Shown piece after piece: positions 1-8,516 of a stretch of 64,000 nucleotides of DNA. A program made the translations under genes and the position numbers. The notes under the pieces were generated by a model, which worked only from the letters and a program-made list of their open reading frames with translations, made no database searches and was not told where the DNA came from. Source of the stretch: Nocardia amamiensis (GTDB lineage: Bacteria; Actinomycetota; Actinomycetes; Mycobacteriales; Mycobacteriaceae); the NCBI RefSeq assembly GCF_015477605.1, contig NZ_JADLQX010000005.1:62001-126000 (forward strand), written 5' to 3'. Each line of letters begins with the position of its first letter. The first letter of the stretch is position 1.

Positions 1-1
1 C

Positions 2-82
2 GCTGAGATCCTCGCCCACCTGCGCGGCCACCTACTGGAGCACCGGTTGGCGACGGGATCGACGAAGACCGGAGCGCGATGA
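2..82 (+). CDS. 3' end of an unidentified gene (partial)
   Basis: An open frame enters from the left edge and ends at a TGA at 80-82, giving about 26 residues that end in TKTGAR. It reads AEILAHLRGHLLEHRL, a charged, helical-looking C-terminus. The next gene is convergent and starts its stop codon only 14 bases later, which suits a real gene end here. The fragment is too short to assign a family, and I do not recognise it. Confidence 0.4.
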   Translation, partial: AEILAHLRGHLLEHRLATGSTKTGAR

Positions 83-95
83 CCCGCGGGCGGAA

Positions 96-287
96 TCATT
101 TCTTCGGCATCAGGAGCCACAGCACCAGGTAGACGATGAACTGCGGCCCCGGCAGCAGGCACGAAACCACGAACAGCAACCGGACGACGTTGGCGTTCCA
201 GCCGAGGTACTCGGCGATGCCACCGCAGACGCCCGCGATCCACTTGTCCTGGGTAGATCGGGCGAAACGACGGGTAGGGACGGTCAT
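96..287 (-). CDS. PspC-domain small membrane protein
   Basis: This 63-residue protein has the PspC (phage-shock-protein C) layout. A short basic N-terminus is followed by WIAGVCGGIAEYLGW and then one hydrophobic membrane segment ending LWLLMPKK. PspC proteins sit in the cytoplasmic membrane and take part in envelope-stress responses in some bacteria; in actinobacteria many are stand-alone. I chose the ATG at 285-287 because GGGAAG lies just upstream. An in-frame extension to 353 would add residues unlike the family. The gene is monocistronic and convergent with the partial gene to its left. Confidence 0.85.
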   Translation of the reverse strand: MTVPTRRFARSTQDKWIAGVCGGIAEYLGWNANVVRLLFVVSCLLPGPQFIVYLVLWLLMPKK

Positions 288-428
288 TGGTCTTCCCTCT
301 CTGGCGATGATCGCTACGACCTCCACTGTGCCCGCCTCCACCTCCACTGGCATCGGTACAACGGCCGATACCGACCCTGATTTCTCCCGGGGCCGACCTC
401 AGGGTGCAACCCCGAGCACGGCAGACTC

Positions 429-2090
429 GTGCAGGTGAGCACCACTCTGCATGCCCGAGACCTGTCGGCCGGCCACGGCGAGCGCACACTGTTCGCCGAC
501 CTCGACCTGACCCTGGCGCCGGGTGATGTGATCGGCCTGGTCGGCGTGAACGGCGCGGGCAAATCGACGCTGCTGCGGATGCTCGCCGATCGGCGCACGC
601 CGACGGGCAGCATCACACTCAGTCCGCCGGACGCGACGGTGGGCTATCTGGCCCAAGAGGCGCAGCGGGTGCCCGGCGAGACCGTGCTCGAGTTCCTCGG
701 CCGCCGAACAGGAGTCACCGCGGCGCAACGGGCAATGGACGCGGCGGCCGAGCGCCTCGCCGAAGGCGGCCAGGACGAGTACTCCCCCGCGCTGGAACGC
801 TGGCTCGCCCTCGGCGGCGCCGACCTGGACCAGCGTGCCCATGAGGTGGCCGCCGACCTCGGTCTCGCCGACAGCCTCCCGAACGGCCTGGACACTCCGA
901 TGACCGGCTTGTCCGGCGGCCAGGCGGCGCGCGCCGGACTGGCCTCGGTCCTGCTGTCCCGGTTCGACATCCTGCTGCTGGACGAGCCGACCAACGATCT
1001 GGACCTGGACGGCCTGGCACGCTTGGAGCAGTTCGTCGCCGGCGTCCGGGTCCCGCTGATGGTGATCAGCCACGACCGGGAGTTTCTGGCGCGCACCGTG
1101 AATCGCATCGTGGAGCTGGACCTCGCCCAGCAGCAGGTGGGGCTGTACGACGGCGGCTACGAGTCGTACTTGATGGAGCGGGAGATCGCTCGGCAGCACG
1201 CGCGCGAGGCGTACGAGGAGTACGCCGGCACCAAGGCGGGCCTGGAAGCACGCGCGCAGATGCAGCGCAATTGGCTCGAGCACGGCGTCCGCACCGCGCG
1301 CCGCAAGGCGCGCGACCCCAGGAAGCTGGACTCGGACAAGTCGGGTCGCAAGATGCGCGCCGAAGCCACCGAGAAGCAAGCGGCAAAGGCCAGGCAGACC
1401 CAGCGCCGCATCGAGCGGCTCGAGGTGGTGGAGGAGCCGCGCAAGGAGTGGGAGTTGCGGATGAGCATCGCCGCGGCACCGCGCAGTGGCTCGGTGGTCG
1501 CCACACTGTCCGACGCGACCGTCACACGGGGCGATTTCACGCTCGGCCCGATCAGCACCCAGGTCGAATGGGCCGACCGAATCGTGCTGACCGGGGCCAA
1601 CGGCTCCGGGAAATCCACCCTCCTCGGCGTGCTGCTCGGCAGGATCCAGCCGGACGGCGGAGCCGCGAGCCTGGGCTCCGGCGTCGCGATCGGCGAGGTC
1701 GACCAGGCGCGCGGACTGTTCCGCGGGACCGCGGCGCTGGCCGATACCTTCGGCGCCGAATTGCCGGACCGGCCGGAAGCGGACGTGCGCACGCTCCTGG
1801 CCAAGTTCGGCCTGCGCGGTCCGCATGTGCTTCGTCCCTGCGACACGCTCTCCCCAGGCGAGCGCACCCGCGCCGCCCTCGCGCTGTTGCAGGCCCGCGG
1901 CGTCAACCTGCTCGTGCTGGACGAGCCGACCAACCACTTGGACCTGCCCGCCATCGAACAGCTCGAGCAGGCCGTCGAATCCTTCACCGGCACCCTGCTG
2001 CTCGTCACGCACGACCGCCGCATGCTCGACACCGTCCGCGCGACACGGCGCTGGCACATGGCCGCGGGCGGCCTCACCGAGACGCTCTGA
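429..2090 (+). CDS. ABC-F family ATPase (duplicated ABC domains, no membrane part)
   Basis: The 553-residue protein has two ABC nucleotide-binding domains in tandem. The first has GVNGAGKST at about residues 39-47, LSGGQ and DEPTNDLDLDG. The second has GANGSGKST at about 388-396, LSPGE and DEPTNHLDL. Between them lies a charged, helical linker of roughly 80 residues rich in Arg, Lys and Glu. There is no transmembrane segment. This is the ABC-F plan: soluble proteins that act at the ribosome, either as translation factors or as antibiotic-resistance proteins that displace drugs. The sequence alone does not tell which. Translation starts at a GTG; a second GTG two codons later is an alternative. 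The second signature is LSPGE rather than LSGGQ, a common ABC-F variation. Confidence 0.9.
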   Translation: MQVSTTLHARDLSAGHGERTLFADLDLTLAPGDVIGLVGVNGAGKSTLLRMLADRRTPTGSITLSPPDATVGYLAQEAQRVPGETVLEFLGRRTGVTAAQRAMDAAAERLAEGGQDEYSPALERWLALGGADLDQRAHEVAADLGLADSLPNGLDTPMTGLSGGQAARAGLASVLLSRFDILLLDEPTNDLDLDGLARLEQFVAGVRVPLMVISHDREFLARTVNRIVELDLAQQQVGLYDGGYESYLMEREIARQHAREAYEEYAGTKAGLEARAQMQRNWLEHGVRTARRKARDPRKLDSDKSGRKMRAEATEKQAAKARQTQRRIERLEVVEEPRKEWELRMSIAAAPRSGSVVATLSDATVTRGDFTLGPISTQVEWADRIVLTGANGSGKSTLLGVLLGRIQPDGGAASLGSGVAIGEVDQARGLFRGTAALADTFGAELPDRPEADVRTLLAKFGLRGPHVLRPCDTLSPGERTRAALALLQARGVNLLVLDEPTNHLDLPAIEQLEQAVESFTGTLLLVTHDRRMLDTVRATRRWHMAAGGLTETL

Positions 2091-2175
2091 GCGCTGGATC
2101 TACGGCCGGAACCCGACCATGCGGGGCAGGACGGCGCGGCCCATTCTTGTCCCCGCCGCCGTCTAGCATGCGCGT

Positions 2176-2886
2176 ATGAACCGGATCGACCGCTTCTACG
2201 CCCTCGTCGAGGAACTGCGCGCCGCAGGACCGAGGGGCCGTACGGCGCGGCAATTGGCCGAGTACTTCGAGGTCAGCGTCAGGACGATCGAGCGCGATCT
2301 CAGTGCCCTCGGGCAGGCCGGGGTGCCGCTCGCGACCAAGCAGGGGCGCTCGGGCGGCTACACGCTGGACCGGTCGATGAGCCTGCCACCCTTGAACTTC
2401 ACTCCGCGCGAGGCCGCAGCGGTCGCCGTGGCGCTCAGCCGCAGCGAGCACGTGCTCTTCAAGAAGGACGCCCGCAGCGCCCTCCAGAAGATCATGTCGG
2501 CCATGCCGGAGCAGGCGCTCGCCGAGGCACGCTCCACTGCCGAGAAGGTGCGACTGCTGATACAGCCTGCGCCGGACCCCGACGCCGAGGTCGCCGAGAC
2601 CATCTGGCGTGCCGTCCGGGACAACCAGGTGCTGCGGATCCACTACATCGACGTGGGCGGCGTCGAGACCGAGCGAAAGGTCGAGCCACAGCACGTCGTC
2701 GTCGGGCCCAACGGCTCCTACCTCGCCGCCTGGTGCCACTTGCGACGAGACGACCGGGTATTCCGCATGGACCGCATCATCCGTGCCGAGCGGGAACCGG
2801 CCCCGCCGCGCCATCAGCGCGTCACTCCCGAACTGTGCGTGGACGGCCATGAGATGAAGCTGCCGGCGAGGGAATTGGGTCCCTGA
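2176..2886 (+). CDS. HTH/WYL-domain transcriptional regulator
   Basis: The 236-residue protein opens with a helix-turn-helix of the DeoR/YafY kind (TARQLAEYFEVSVRTIERDLSAL, residues about 22-45). A WYL-type sensor follows (region around IHYIDVGGVETERKVEPQHVVVGPNGSYLAAWC, about 155-190). WYL regulators bind nucleotides or other ligands and usually control neighbouring genes. At 236 residues it is shorter than the common 310-330, so the C-terminal WCX extension appears to be missing. It lies 99 bp upstream of the VOC gene in the same direction and is a reasonable candidate to control it (inference). Confidence 0.85.
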   Translation: MNRIDRFYALVEELRAAGPRGRTARQLAEYFEVSVRTIERDLSALGQAGVPLATKQGRSGGYTLDRSMSLPPLNFTPREAAAVAVALSRSEHVLFKKDARSALQKIMSAMPEQALAEARSTAEKVRLLIQPAPDPDAEVAETIWRAVRDNQVLRIHYIDVGGVETERKVEPQHVVVGPNGSYLAAWCHLRRDDRVFRMDRIIRAEREPAPPRHQRVTPELCVDGHEMKLPARELGP

Positions 2887-2985
2887 GATCTTCTGCAAAA
2901 CACCGACATAGGGCTGTCGCGAACCCGCGAGAAGGTGAGTTGGGCCCGCCGCCCTGGCGGGTGATCCGAGCAGAAGGAGAGAACA

Positions 2986-3375
2986 GTGACCAACCCCGCT
3001 CCAGGAGCGCTGGCCTGGTTCGAGATAGCCACCAGCGACGCCGCCGGTGCCGAGAAGTTCTACGGCAGCCTGTTCGACTGGTCCTTCGAGGCCGACGGCC
3101 CGTCGGCCGCCGCAGGGCTGGACTACCGCACCATCAAGGCCTCCGGCGCCGACACGCCGATGGGGGGCATCATGGGTACGGGAGGGCAGCTTCCGGACCA
3201 CGCCGTGTTCTACATCTTGGTGGCAGACGTCGAGGCCACCTGTACCGACGCCGAGCAACTCGGGGGATCGGTGGTCAGCAAGCAGCTCGCCCCAGGGCCG
3301 GGTGTGCCGGCGTTCGCCTATCTGCGTGACCCGGTAGGCAATATGTTCGCCGTGTTCACACCGCCAGCAGCCTGA
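2986..3375 (+). CDS. VOC-family (glyoxalase/bleomycin-resistance fold) protein
   Basis: The 129-residue protein has one VOC module with two beta-alpha-beta-beta-beta repeats. The N-terminal half carries AWFEIATSDAAGAEKFYGSLFDW and the C-terminal half ends AYLRDPVGNMFAVFTPP. VOC proteins bind a metal and act on or sequester small molecules; the substrate cannot be read from the sequence. The start is a GTG preceded by AGAAGGAG, a strong ribosome site. Its TGA overlaps the ATG of the next gene by one base (TGATG), so the two are probably translationally coupled. Confidence 0.85.
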   Translation: MTNPAPGALAWFEIATSDAAGAEKFYGSLFDWSFEADGPSAAAGLDYRTIKASGADTPMGGIMGTGGQLPDHAVFYILVADVEATCTDAEQLGGSVVSKQLAPGPGVPAFAYLRDPVGNMFAVFTPPAA

Positions 3376-3749
3376 TGGCGAAGCATCACGCGGAGTCGTC
3401 GCCGTCGGATCAGTCCGGCGGCGACGCCCGCGACCTCTACGACGAACTCACCGATGACCTGCTCTACGACCCCGCCATCGGCCGGGCCACGATGATGGGT
3501 TACCCATGTGTGCGGCTCGCGGGCAGGTTCCTGGCATCTTTCGACGACAAGGCCGGCTCCCTCGTCGTCAAGCTTCCTCGCGAGCGCGTCGCCGAGCTGG
3601 TCGACAGCGGCACCGGCGACCCGTTCGCGCCGGCCGGGAAGGTCTTCCGCGAGTGGGTGGCAATCCCAACGGCCGATCGCGAACTCTGGCGAACACTGCT
3701 CGACGAAGCCGCCGCCTTCGCACGGAGGTCGCTGGCTGAGAAGCGGTGA
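3375..3749 (+). CDS. TfoX/YjbR-like small protein
   Basis: The 124-residue protein resembles the TfoX N-terminal/YjbR-like group. It has the pattern DPAIGRATMMGYPCVRLAGRF, then VVKLPRERVAELVDSGTGDPFAPAGKVFREWVAI, then a helical C-terminus. Members are small cytosolic proteins, often beside VOC or YafY-like regulators, without a well-settled biochemical role. It is coupled to the VOC gene by a TGATG overlap and ends 85 bp before the convergent glmM. The family call is from pattern memory and is moderate. Confidence 0.65.
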   Translation: MAKHHAESSPSDQSGGDARDLYDELTDDLLYDPAIGRATMMGYPCVRLAGRFLASFDDKAGSLVVKLPRERVAELVDSGTGDPFAPAGKVFREWVAIPTADRELWRTLLDEAAAFARRSLAEKR

Positions 3750-3834
3750 ACACTCGAGCGGGACGTGACTCGCCGGCTGCGGTCGCTCGAACGCGAGCCA
3801 TCGAAGGCCCGCAAACCCGCTGGCGCTGCCGAAA

Positions 3835-5211
3835 TCAGACAGCGGCAACCCGTTTGGCGAGATCGTCCGCCAGCTGCCGCGCCTGCGCCAAGTCGGTGGC
3901 CTCCACCATGACCCGCACCAATTCCTCGGTGCCGCTGGGACGCAACAGGACTCGGCCGGAGTCGCCGAGCATCCGCTCCGCCTCCTGCACCGCCGCCCGC
4001 ACCTCGGGCGCTCGCGCGACCAGGGATTTGTCGCCCACCGGCACGTTCACCAAAACCTGTGGCACGGTGTGCAGCACGCTCGCCAGATCGGCCAGGGTGC
4101 GCCCGGTCCGCGCCATCCGGGCCATCAAGCGCAAGCCGGTCAGGATGCCGTCGCCGGTGGTGCCGTAGCGCGGGAAGACCACGTGTCCCGACTGCTCGCC
4201 GCCCAGCGTGAATCCGCCGCGCCGCAACTCCTCCAGCACGTAGCGGTCGCCGACGGCGGTGGTGCGGACGGTGATTCCGGCGGCCCGCATGGCGATGTGC
4301 AGGCCGAGGTTGCTCATCACCGTGGCGACCAGGGTGTCGTGGGCCAGTTCGCCCGCCTCGTGCATGGCCAGGGCCAGAATCGCCAGAATCGCGTCGCCGT
4401 CCACGACGGCGCCACTGGCGTCGACGGCCAGGCAGCGGTCGGCGTCGCCGTCGTGCGCGAGGCCCAGATCGGCGCCGTGCTCCAGCACCGCGGCCCGGAC
4501 CTGGTCGAGATGGGTGGAGCCGCAGCCGTCGTTGATGTTCAGCCCGTCGGGCTCGGCGTTGATGGCGATGACGGTCGCGCCCGCCTCGCGATAGGCGGCG
4601 GGTCCGACCTCCGCGGCGGCGCCGTGCGCGCAGTCGACCACGACGGTCAGTCCGGACAAAGCCTGTCCGGTCGCTTCCACCAGATGTTCCACGTAGCGCT
4701 CATGGGTGCCCGCGAGGCTGTATTGGTCCGGGATGACCAGCCCATGATCGCGTGCGCCCGCCGCGTTGCGCACTCGGCCGATGCCCGCGCCGGTCGGCCG
4801 GAACGGCGTATCCGCGGCGATGAGCGCCTCGATCCGGTCCTCGATCGCGTCATCGAGTTTGTGCCCGCCCGCGGCGAAGATCTTGATGCCGTTGTCCGGC
4901 ATGGGGTTGTGTGAGGCGGAGATCATCACGCCGAGACACGCGTCGTACAAACCGGTGAGATAGGCGACGGCGGGCGTCGGCAACACGCCCACCGAGAGCA
5001 CGTCGACTCCCGCCGCGGTCAGACCGGCGGTCACGGCGGCCTCCAGCATCTCGCCGCTGGCCCGCGGGTCGCGTCCGACCACCGCGAGCGCGCGCTTCTT
5101 GCCGCGACTCAGGATCTGCGCGGCCGCACCGGAAACGCGCAGCGCGAGCTCCGGACTCAGCGACTCGTTGGCAAGCCCACGGACTCCGTCGGTGCCGAAC
5201 AAACGTCCCAT
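3835..5211 (-). CDS. glmM: Phosphoglucosamine mutase
   Basis: GlmM interconverts glucosamine-6-phosphate and glucosamine-1-phosphate, feeding UDP-GlcNAc for peptidoglycan. The 458 residues show every family signature. The active-site phosphoserine is Ser100 in [11 protein letters not shown]. The metal loop is DGDADR, the sugar-binding loop is GGEQSGH, and the phosphate-binding loop near the C-terminus is [12 protein letters not shown]. The N-terminus [12 protein letters not shown] is diagnostic and fixes the start. It lies downstream of rplM-rpsI on the same strand, as in mycobacteria, but 344 bp away and beyond a terminator, so it probably has its own promoter. Confidence 0.97.
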   Translation of the reverse strand: MGRLFGTDGVRGLANESLSPELALRVSGAAAQILSRGKKRALAVVGRDPRASGEMLEAAVTAGLTAAGVDVLSVGVLPTPAVAYLTGLYDACLGVMISASHNPMPDNGIKIFAAGGHKLDDAIEDRIEALIAADTPFRPTGAGIGRVRNAAGARDHGLVIPDQYSLAGTHERYVEHLVEATGQALSGLTVVVDCAHGAAAEVGPAAYREAGATVIAINAEPDGLNINDGCGSTHLDQVRAAVLEHGADLGLAHDGDADRCLAVDASGAVVDGDAILAILALAMHEAGELAHDTLVATVMSNLGLHIAMRAAGITVRTTAVGDRYVLEELRRGGFTLGGEQSGHVVFPRYGTTGDGILTGLRLMARMARTGRTLADLASVLHTVPQVLVNVPVGDKSLVARAPEVRAAVQEAERMLGDSGRVLLRPSGTEELVRVMVEATDLAQARQLADDLAKRVAAV

Positions 5212-5377
5212 ACCTCGCCTTACGTCGGTCGATCTGCGGTGTGAGCGACGTCCGAAGTGCAGTCCGAGTCACCACAAATGCCCGCGAACACCGCATGTTT
5301 CACCCTGCGGTGAGCGCAACAGCCCTGGAGGCCGCAACCATGTCGACCACAGAGAGCCGCGAACACCGCAAGTTCAT

Positions 5378-5430
5378 ACAGCACGAGAGCAGGCGACCAG
5401 CTGTTCGCTGGGAGCCTGCTCTCGTACAGC
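5378..5430. repeat. Long hairpin bounded by ACAGC direct repeats
   Basis: This site lies in the 344-bp gene-free stretch between glmM and rpsI. Perfect outer arms ACGAGAGCAGGC (5383-5394) and GCCTGCTCTCGT (5414-5425) enclose inner arms CCAGC and GCTGG with a TGTTC loop. The arms are separated by a symmetric GA/GA internal mismatch. The five bases ACAGC stand immediately on both sides (5378-5382 and 5426-5430). Neither side has a T-run, so it is not a classic terminator. It could be an RNA structure in the glmM leader or a tiny transposed palindrome. The rest of the stretch holds only the rpsI terminator and no gene I can support. Confidence 0.75.
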
Positions 5431-5501
5431 TGCCGCGTCGACCGTACCGTATGGACGCAGCGAAAGCGGGACCCTTGACGGGTTGCGCGAGCTTCGCTTC
5501 C

Positions 5502-5536
5502 AAAACGCATCCGGCGCCGCCGGGACGCCGGATGCG
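5502..5536 (-). terminator. Rho-independent terminator of rplM-rpsI
   Basis: On the minus strand, 20 bases after the rpsI stop, an 11-bp perfect stem (CGCATCCGGCG with CGCCGGATGCG, 9-base loop) is followed directly by TTTT. This is the expected place and shape for the end of the ribosomal transcript. Confidence 0.75.
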
Positions 5537-5555
5537 GTGGTCGACGCTGCCGGAA

Positions 5556-6062
5556 TCAGCGCTTCGAGTACTGCGGCGCCTTGCGCGCCTTCTTCAGGCC
5601 GTACTTCTTGCGCTCGGTGGCGCGCGGGTCACGGGTCAGGAAGCCGGCCCGCTTCAGGGCGGGACGATCCTCCGGGGTGACCTCGATCAGCGCGCGGGCG
5701 ATGGCCAGCCGCAGGGCGCCTGCCTGGCCCGACGGGCCGCCGCCGACCAGGCGGGCGTGCACGTCGAACGACTCGGTGCGCTCGACGGTCACCAGCGGCG
5801 ACTTGACCAGCTGCTGGTGCACCTTGTTCGGGAAGTAGTCCTCGATGGTCCGGCCGTTGAGCACGAAGTTGCCGGTACCGGGCAGCAGGCGAACGCGGAC
5901 CACGGCCTCCTTGCGGCGGCCGACGGTCTGCACCGGACGATCGATGACGACCGGCGAGTACGCCGGCGAGCTCTCGGTCTCTTCGTAGCCCGCGCCGTCC
6001 TCGACGGCCTCGGCGTCGAACTCCTCGGCGTAGTCCTCGTTGAATTCCTCAGGAGCGGTCAC
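5556..6062 (-). CDS. rpsI: 30S ribosomal protein S9
   Basis: The 168-residue protein is S9 (uS9). The conserved core starts at about residue 45 with [21 protein letters not shown] and ends in the tail [11 protein letters not shown], which reaches the ribosomal P site. The first 40 or so residues are an acidic extension (many Glu and Asp) typical of actinobacterial S9. The GTG start overlaps the rplM stop (GTGA), so the two are translationally coupled. A terminator follows. Confidence 0.97.
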   Translation of the reverse strand: MTAPEEFNEDYAEEFDAEAVEDGAGYEETESSPAYSPVVIDRPVQTVGRRKEAVVRVRLLPGTGNFVLNGRTIEDYFPNKVHQQLVKSPLVTVERTESFDVHARLVGGGPSGQAGALRLAIARALIEVTPEDRPALKRAGFLTRDPRATERKKYGLKKARKAPQYSKR

Positions 6063-6502
6063 TGGGCCACCTGCTTGATCTCGAACGGAATGGGCTGCTG
6101 AGCGGCGTGCGGATGCGTCGGGCCCGCGTAGACCTTCAGCTTGCTCGCGATCGCGTTGCCGAGCTTGTTCTTCGGGATCATGCCCTTGACGGCCTTCTCG
6201 ACGAGCCGATCGGGCCGAGTCTCCAACACCTGACCGACGGTCCGCGACTTGAGGCCGCCCGGGTGCCCGGAGTGATGGTGGATCAGCTTGTCCTGCCGCT
6301 TGTTGCCGCTGATGGCAACCTTGTCGGCGTTGATGATGATGACGAAATCGCCACCATCGAAGTTCGGAGCGTAGGTCGGCTTCGTCTTGCCACGCAGCAG
6401 ATTCGCTGCCTGGACGGCGAGACGGCCGAGCACTACGTCAGTGGCGTCGATGACGTACCACTGCCGGGTCACGTCACCCGCCTTGGGGCTGTACGTAGGC
6501 AC
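6059..6502 (-). CDS. rplM: 50S ribosomal protein L13
   Basis: The protein is L13 (uL13), an early-assembly protein of the large subunit. The core motifs [25 protein letters not shown] and [13 protein letters not shown] are intact. The open frame extends upstream to 6670, but I place the start at the GTG of [15 protein letters not shown] at 6500-6502. AGGGAAG lies just before it, and the resulting 147 residues match the usual length. It heads the rplM-rpsI operon. About 170 bp separates this start from the end of the next gene upstream and should hold the promoter and leader. Confidence 0.96.
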   Translation of the reverse strand: MPTYSPKAGDVTRQWYVIDATDVVLGRLAVQAANLLRGKTKPTYAPNFDGGDFVIIINADKVAISGNKRQDKLIHHHSGHPGGLKSRTVGQVLETRPDRLVEKAVKGMIPKNKLGNAIASKLKVYAGPTHPHAAQQPIPFEIKQVAQ

Positions 6503-6643
6503 AGTGCTTCCCTGTCTGTCGTCGGTGTTGCCAGCCGAGCGTGTGGTCGAGGTGTTCCCGGCGGCCGGTGGAGACCCGGGACCCGGCGGACGACCGGACG
6601 ATTCACCAGGAGATCGACCGGACGTTCCACACGCCAACGAGCC

Positions 6644-6670
6644 ACCATACCAGTGGGGTAGCGCCGGCAA
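6644..6670 (-). promoter_or_regulatory. Possible rplM-rpsI promoter
   Basis: On the minus strand, TATGGT (6644-6649) could be a -10 box with TTGCCG (6665-6670) as -35. The 15-base spacing is short and the match is weak. It is placed here only because a promoter is needed between 6503 and 6679. Confidence 0.25.
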
Positions 6671-6679
6671 GAAATCGCG

Positions 6680-8416
6680 TCAGATCTCGATCGGCGGCCC
6701 GAGGTCGATGGCGCCGGGCGGCCCCGGGACCAGGTAACGCAGGGTATCGATACCAGGCCGCCCGCAGTCCGGGTCGCCGACCTGGCCGTCGGAGAGGCGG
6801 CCCTTGGCGGTGGCGATGCCCGGCTTCGGCTGGTTGATCGCGTAGGGCGTCAGCGGGCACGCGATCGGCTCCGCCTCGCCCGCCGCCGCCTCGTCGAGGG
6901 TGATCGAACCCGCCTCGAAACCTGCCGCGCGCCCGGTCAGCTCGGCCTGGTCCGTACCGGCCGGAAGCGCGACCACGGCCAGCGCCACCGCGCCGACGAC
7001 GGTGTTGACTCCGAACAGATTGCCCTTCATCTTGTTCCAGACCTTGCCCTTGCGGGGCCGATCCTGGGCGTCGTCGGGCTCCGCGCCGGATTCCTGCCAC
7101 GAACCGTGGCCTGGTTGCTCCTGCGCGCCGCGGTACGGCTGCTGCTGCTGTTCGGGTGCTCCTTGATACGGCGGCCGCGCCCCGAGCGGTGGCACCGGGC
7201 CACCGGGTGGCGGACCGGCGAACTCGCCCTGCGGACGTCCGGGCGCGCTGCCGCGCTGATCGTCCGGCGCGCTCGGTGGCCTGGTGAACCGGCTGCCGAG
7301 TTCGGCGAGGTTCGGCGGGAGACCGCGCGGCGCCTCGTCGCGGCCCATCCTGGTCGTCGCCTCGTCGTGCTGAGTGGGGTATCCCGGACCGTATTGGACG
7401 CCGGGCACCGGCTGGGGCGGCGTCTGCTCCGAACCGCGCTGGCCAGGGTCCGACTGCTGCTGAGTCTCCGTCCGCGGCGCATATTCGGCCTGCTGGCGAG
7501 GGTCCACCGGACGCTGCGGGACGGGCCCGGGTTCGGCGACAGGCCTGCCCGGCGGCTCCGGTTCGGCCGCCTCGGTGTCGCTCACGAGCAGATGCACGGC
7601 GCCGAGCACGAGCGCGTGCATGGGATGGTCGGCCACGTGCAAGCGGTGCCCGAGATGGTTCTGGAAGGCCAAGCGCAACGCGTCGTTGAAGCGCACGTTG
7701 CCCGATAGCAGGACCGTCGAGGTATCCGCGCCGATCGAGCGGGCGGCGGCCATGACCTCGATCACGACGTTGTCCGCCGACCGGGCATCGCGCATGGCCT
7801 CGGCGTTGACCGGGACCTCGACCGACTCGGTGGGCTGCTCGTCGTCGCCGTGCACCGCGACCACCAGCATGGTGCGGCCGTCGGAGTACACGCCGGTCGC
7901 GCCGATGCCGTTCGGCCTGGCCAGGTCCGGGGGATGCACCAGCCCGAGCGCGCGGATGTAACCCGACAGCGCCACGCTTTCGGGTAGCGGCTCGACGATG
8001 ACGTCGAGCTGTTCCACCATCGAGGCGTAGATCTCCACCTTCTCGTCCGGCCAGCCGTCCGGGAAGGGCAGCGCCACCAGATCCGGTTTGCCGCGCAAGT
8101 GTTTGCCGATCTCGGCGAGCGGGTTGTACATCCGCGCGCGGAACACCAGCTCGGCGGGCCACGTCGCGCCCGCCACCACGATCTGCGGATGCCCCAGGAT
8201 GTCGCGCACGTCGGCGATCGCCATCCCGAGATCGGGCCGGTTGCGTTCCACACCGGCCGTGTGCAGCCGGCCCGACGAATCCGCAAGCAGATACGCCGGC
8301 GGCGTCCACACACCCTCCACCTGCACCGGGCGGATCGGAATGCCACCGCCGCCCGCCGCAACGGACACCACATCCCACCCGAGATGCACTGCCCCTACTC
8401 GCACCGTCACAGGCAT
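6680..8416 (-). CDS. T7SS-associated actin/Hsp70-like protein with Pro-rich linker and membrane anchor
   Basis: The 578-residue protein has three parts. Residues about 1-290 look like an actin/Hsp70-type nucleotide-binding fold: an opening beta strand (VRVGAVHLGWD), PESVALSGYIRALG, and a VLLSGNVRFNDALRLAFQNHLG segment like the last helix-strand of that fold. Residues about 300-455 are Pro-, Gln- and Gly-rich. Near 475-490 is one membrane segment (NTVVGAVALAVVALP), followed by an outside tail with a Cys pair. This plan, cytosolic domain then anchor then small outer domain, also occurs in the Rv3446c-like protein at 21.2 kb. It lies 100 bp downstream of the FHA transporter and is probably cotranscribed. 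A role in secretion is inference. Confidence 0.6.
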   Translation of the reverse strand: MPVTVRVGAVHLGWDVVSVAAGGGGIPIRPVQVEGVWTPPAYLLADSSGRLHTAGVERNRPDLGMAIADVRDILGHPQIVVAGATWPAELVFRARMYNPLAEIGKHLRGKPDLVALPFPDGWPDEKVEIYASMVEQLDVIVEPLPESVALSGYIRALGLVHPPDLARPNGIGATGVYSDGRTMLVVAVHGDDEQPTESVEVPVNAEAMRDARSADNVVIEVMAAARSIGADTSTVLLSGNVRFNDALRLAFQNHLGHRLHVADHPMHALVLGAVHLLVSDTEAAEPEPPGRPVAEPGPVPQRPVDPRQQAEYAPRTETQQQSDPGQRGSEQTPPQPVPGVQYGPGYPTQHDEATTRMGRDEAPRGLPPNLAELGSRFTRPPSAPDDQRGSAPGRPQGEFAGPPPGGPVPPLGARPPYQGAPEQQQQPYRGAQEQPGHGSWQESGAEPDDAQDRPRKGKVWNKMKGNLFGVNTVVGAVALAVVALPAGTDQAELTGRAAGFEAGSITLDEAAAGEAEPIACPLTPYAINQPKPGIATAKGRLSDGQVGDPDCGRPGIDTLRYLVPGPPGAIDLGPPIEI

Positions 8417-8516
8417 CAGTCTGCCCGGTTCGTGGCCGAGATGCTCGCCGTTGTGGCCCGGCCCCGGTCGTCACCGTTTTCCCGCGCTGCGGCGCCCGCG
8501 AGTCGTGGGGAACGTC

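Noticed and set aside
399..2057. A 552-codon frame antisense to the ABC-F gene
   Set aside because: The plus-strand gene has both ATPase motifs. The antisense product is composition-driven.
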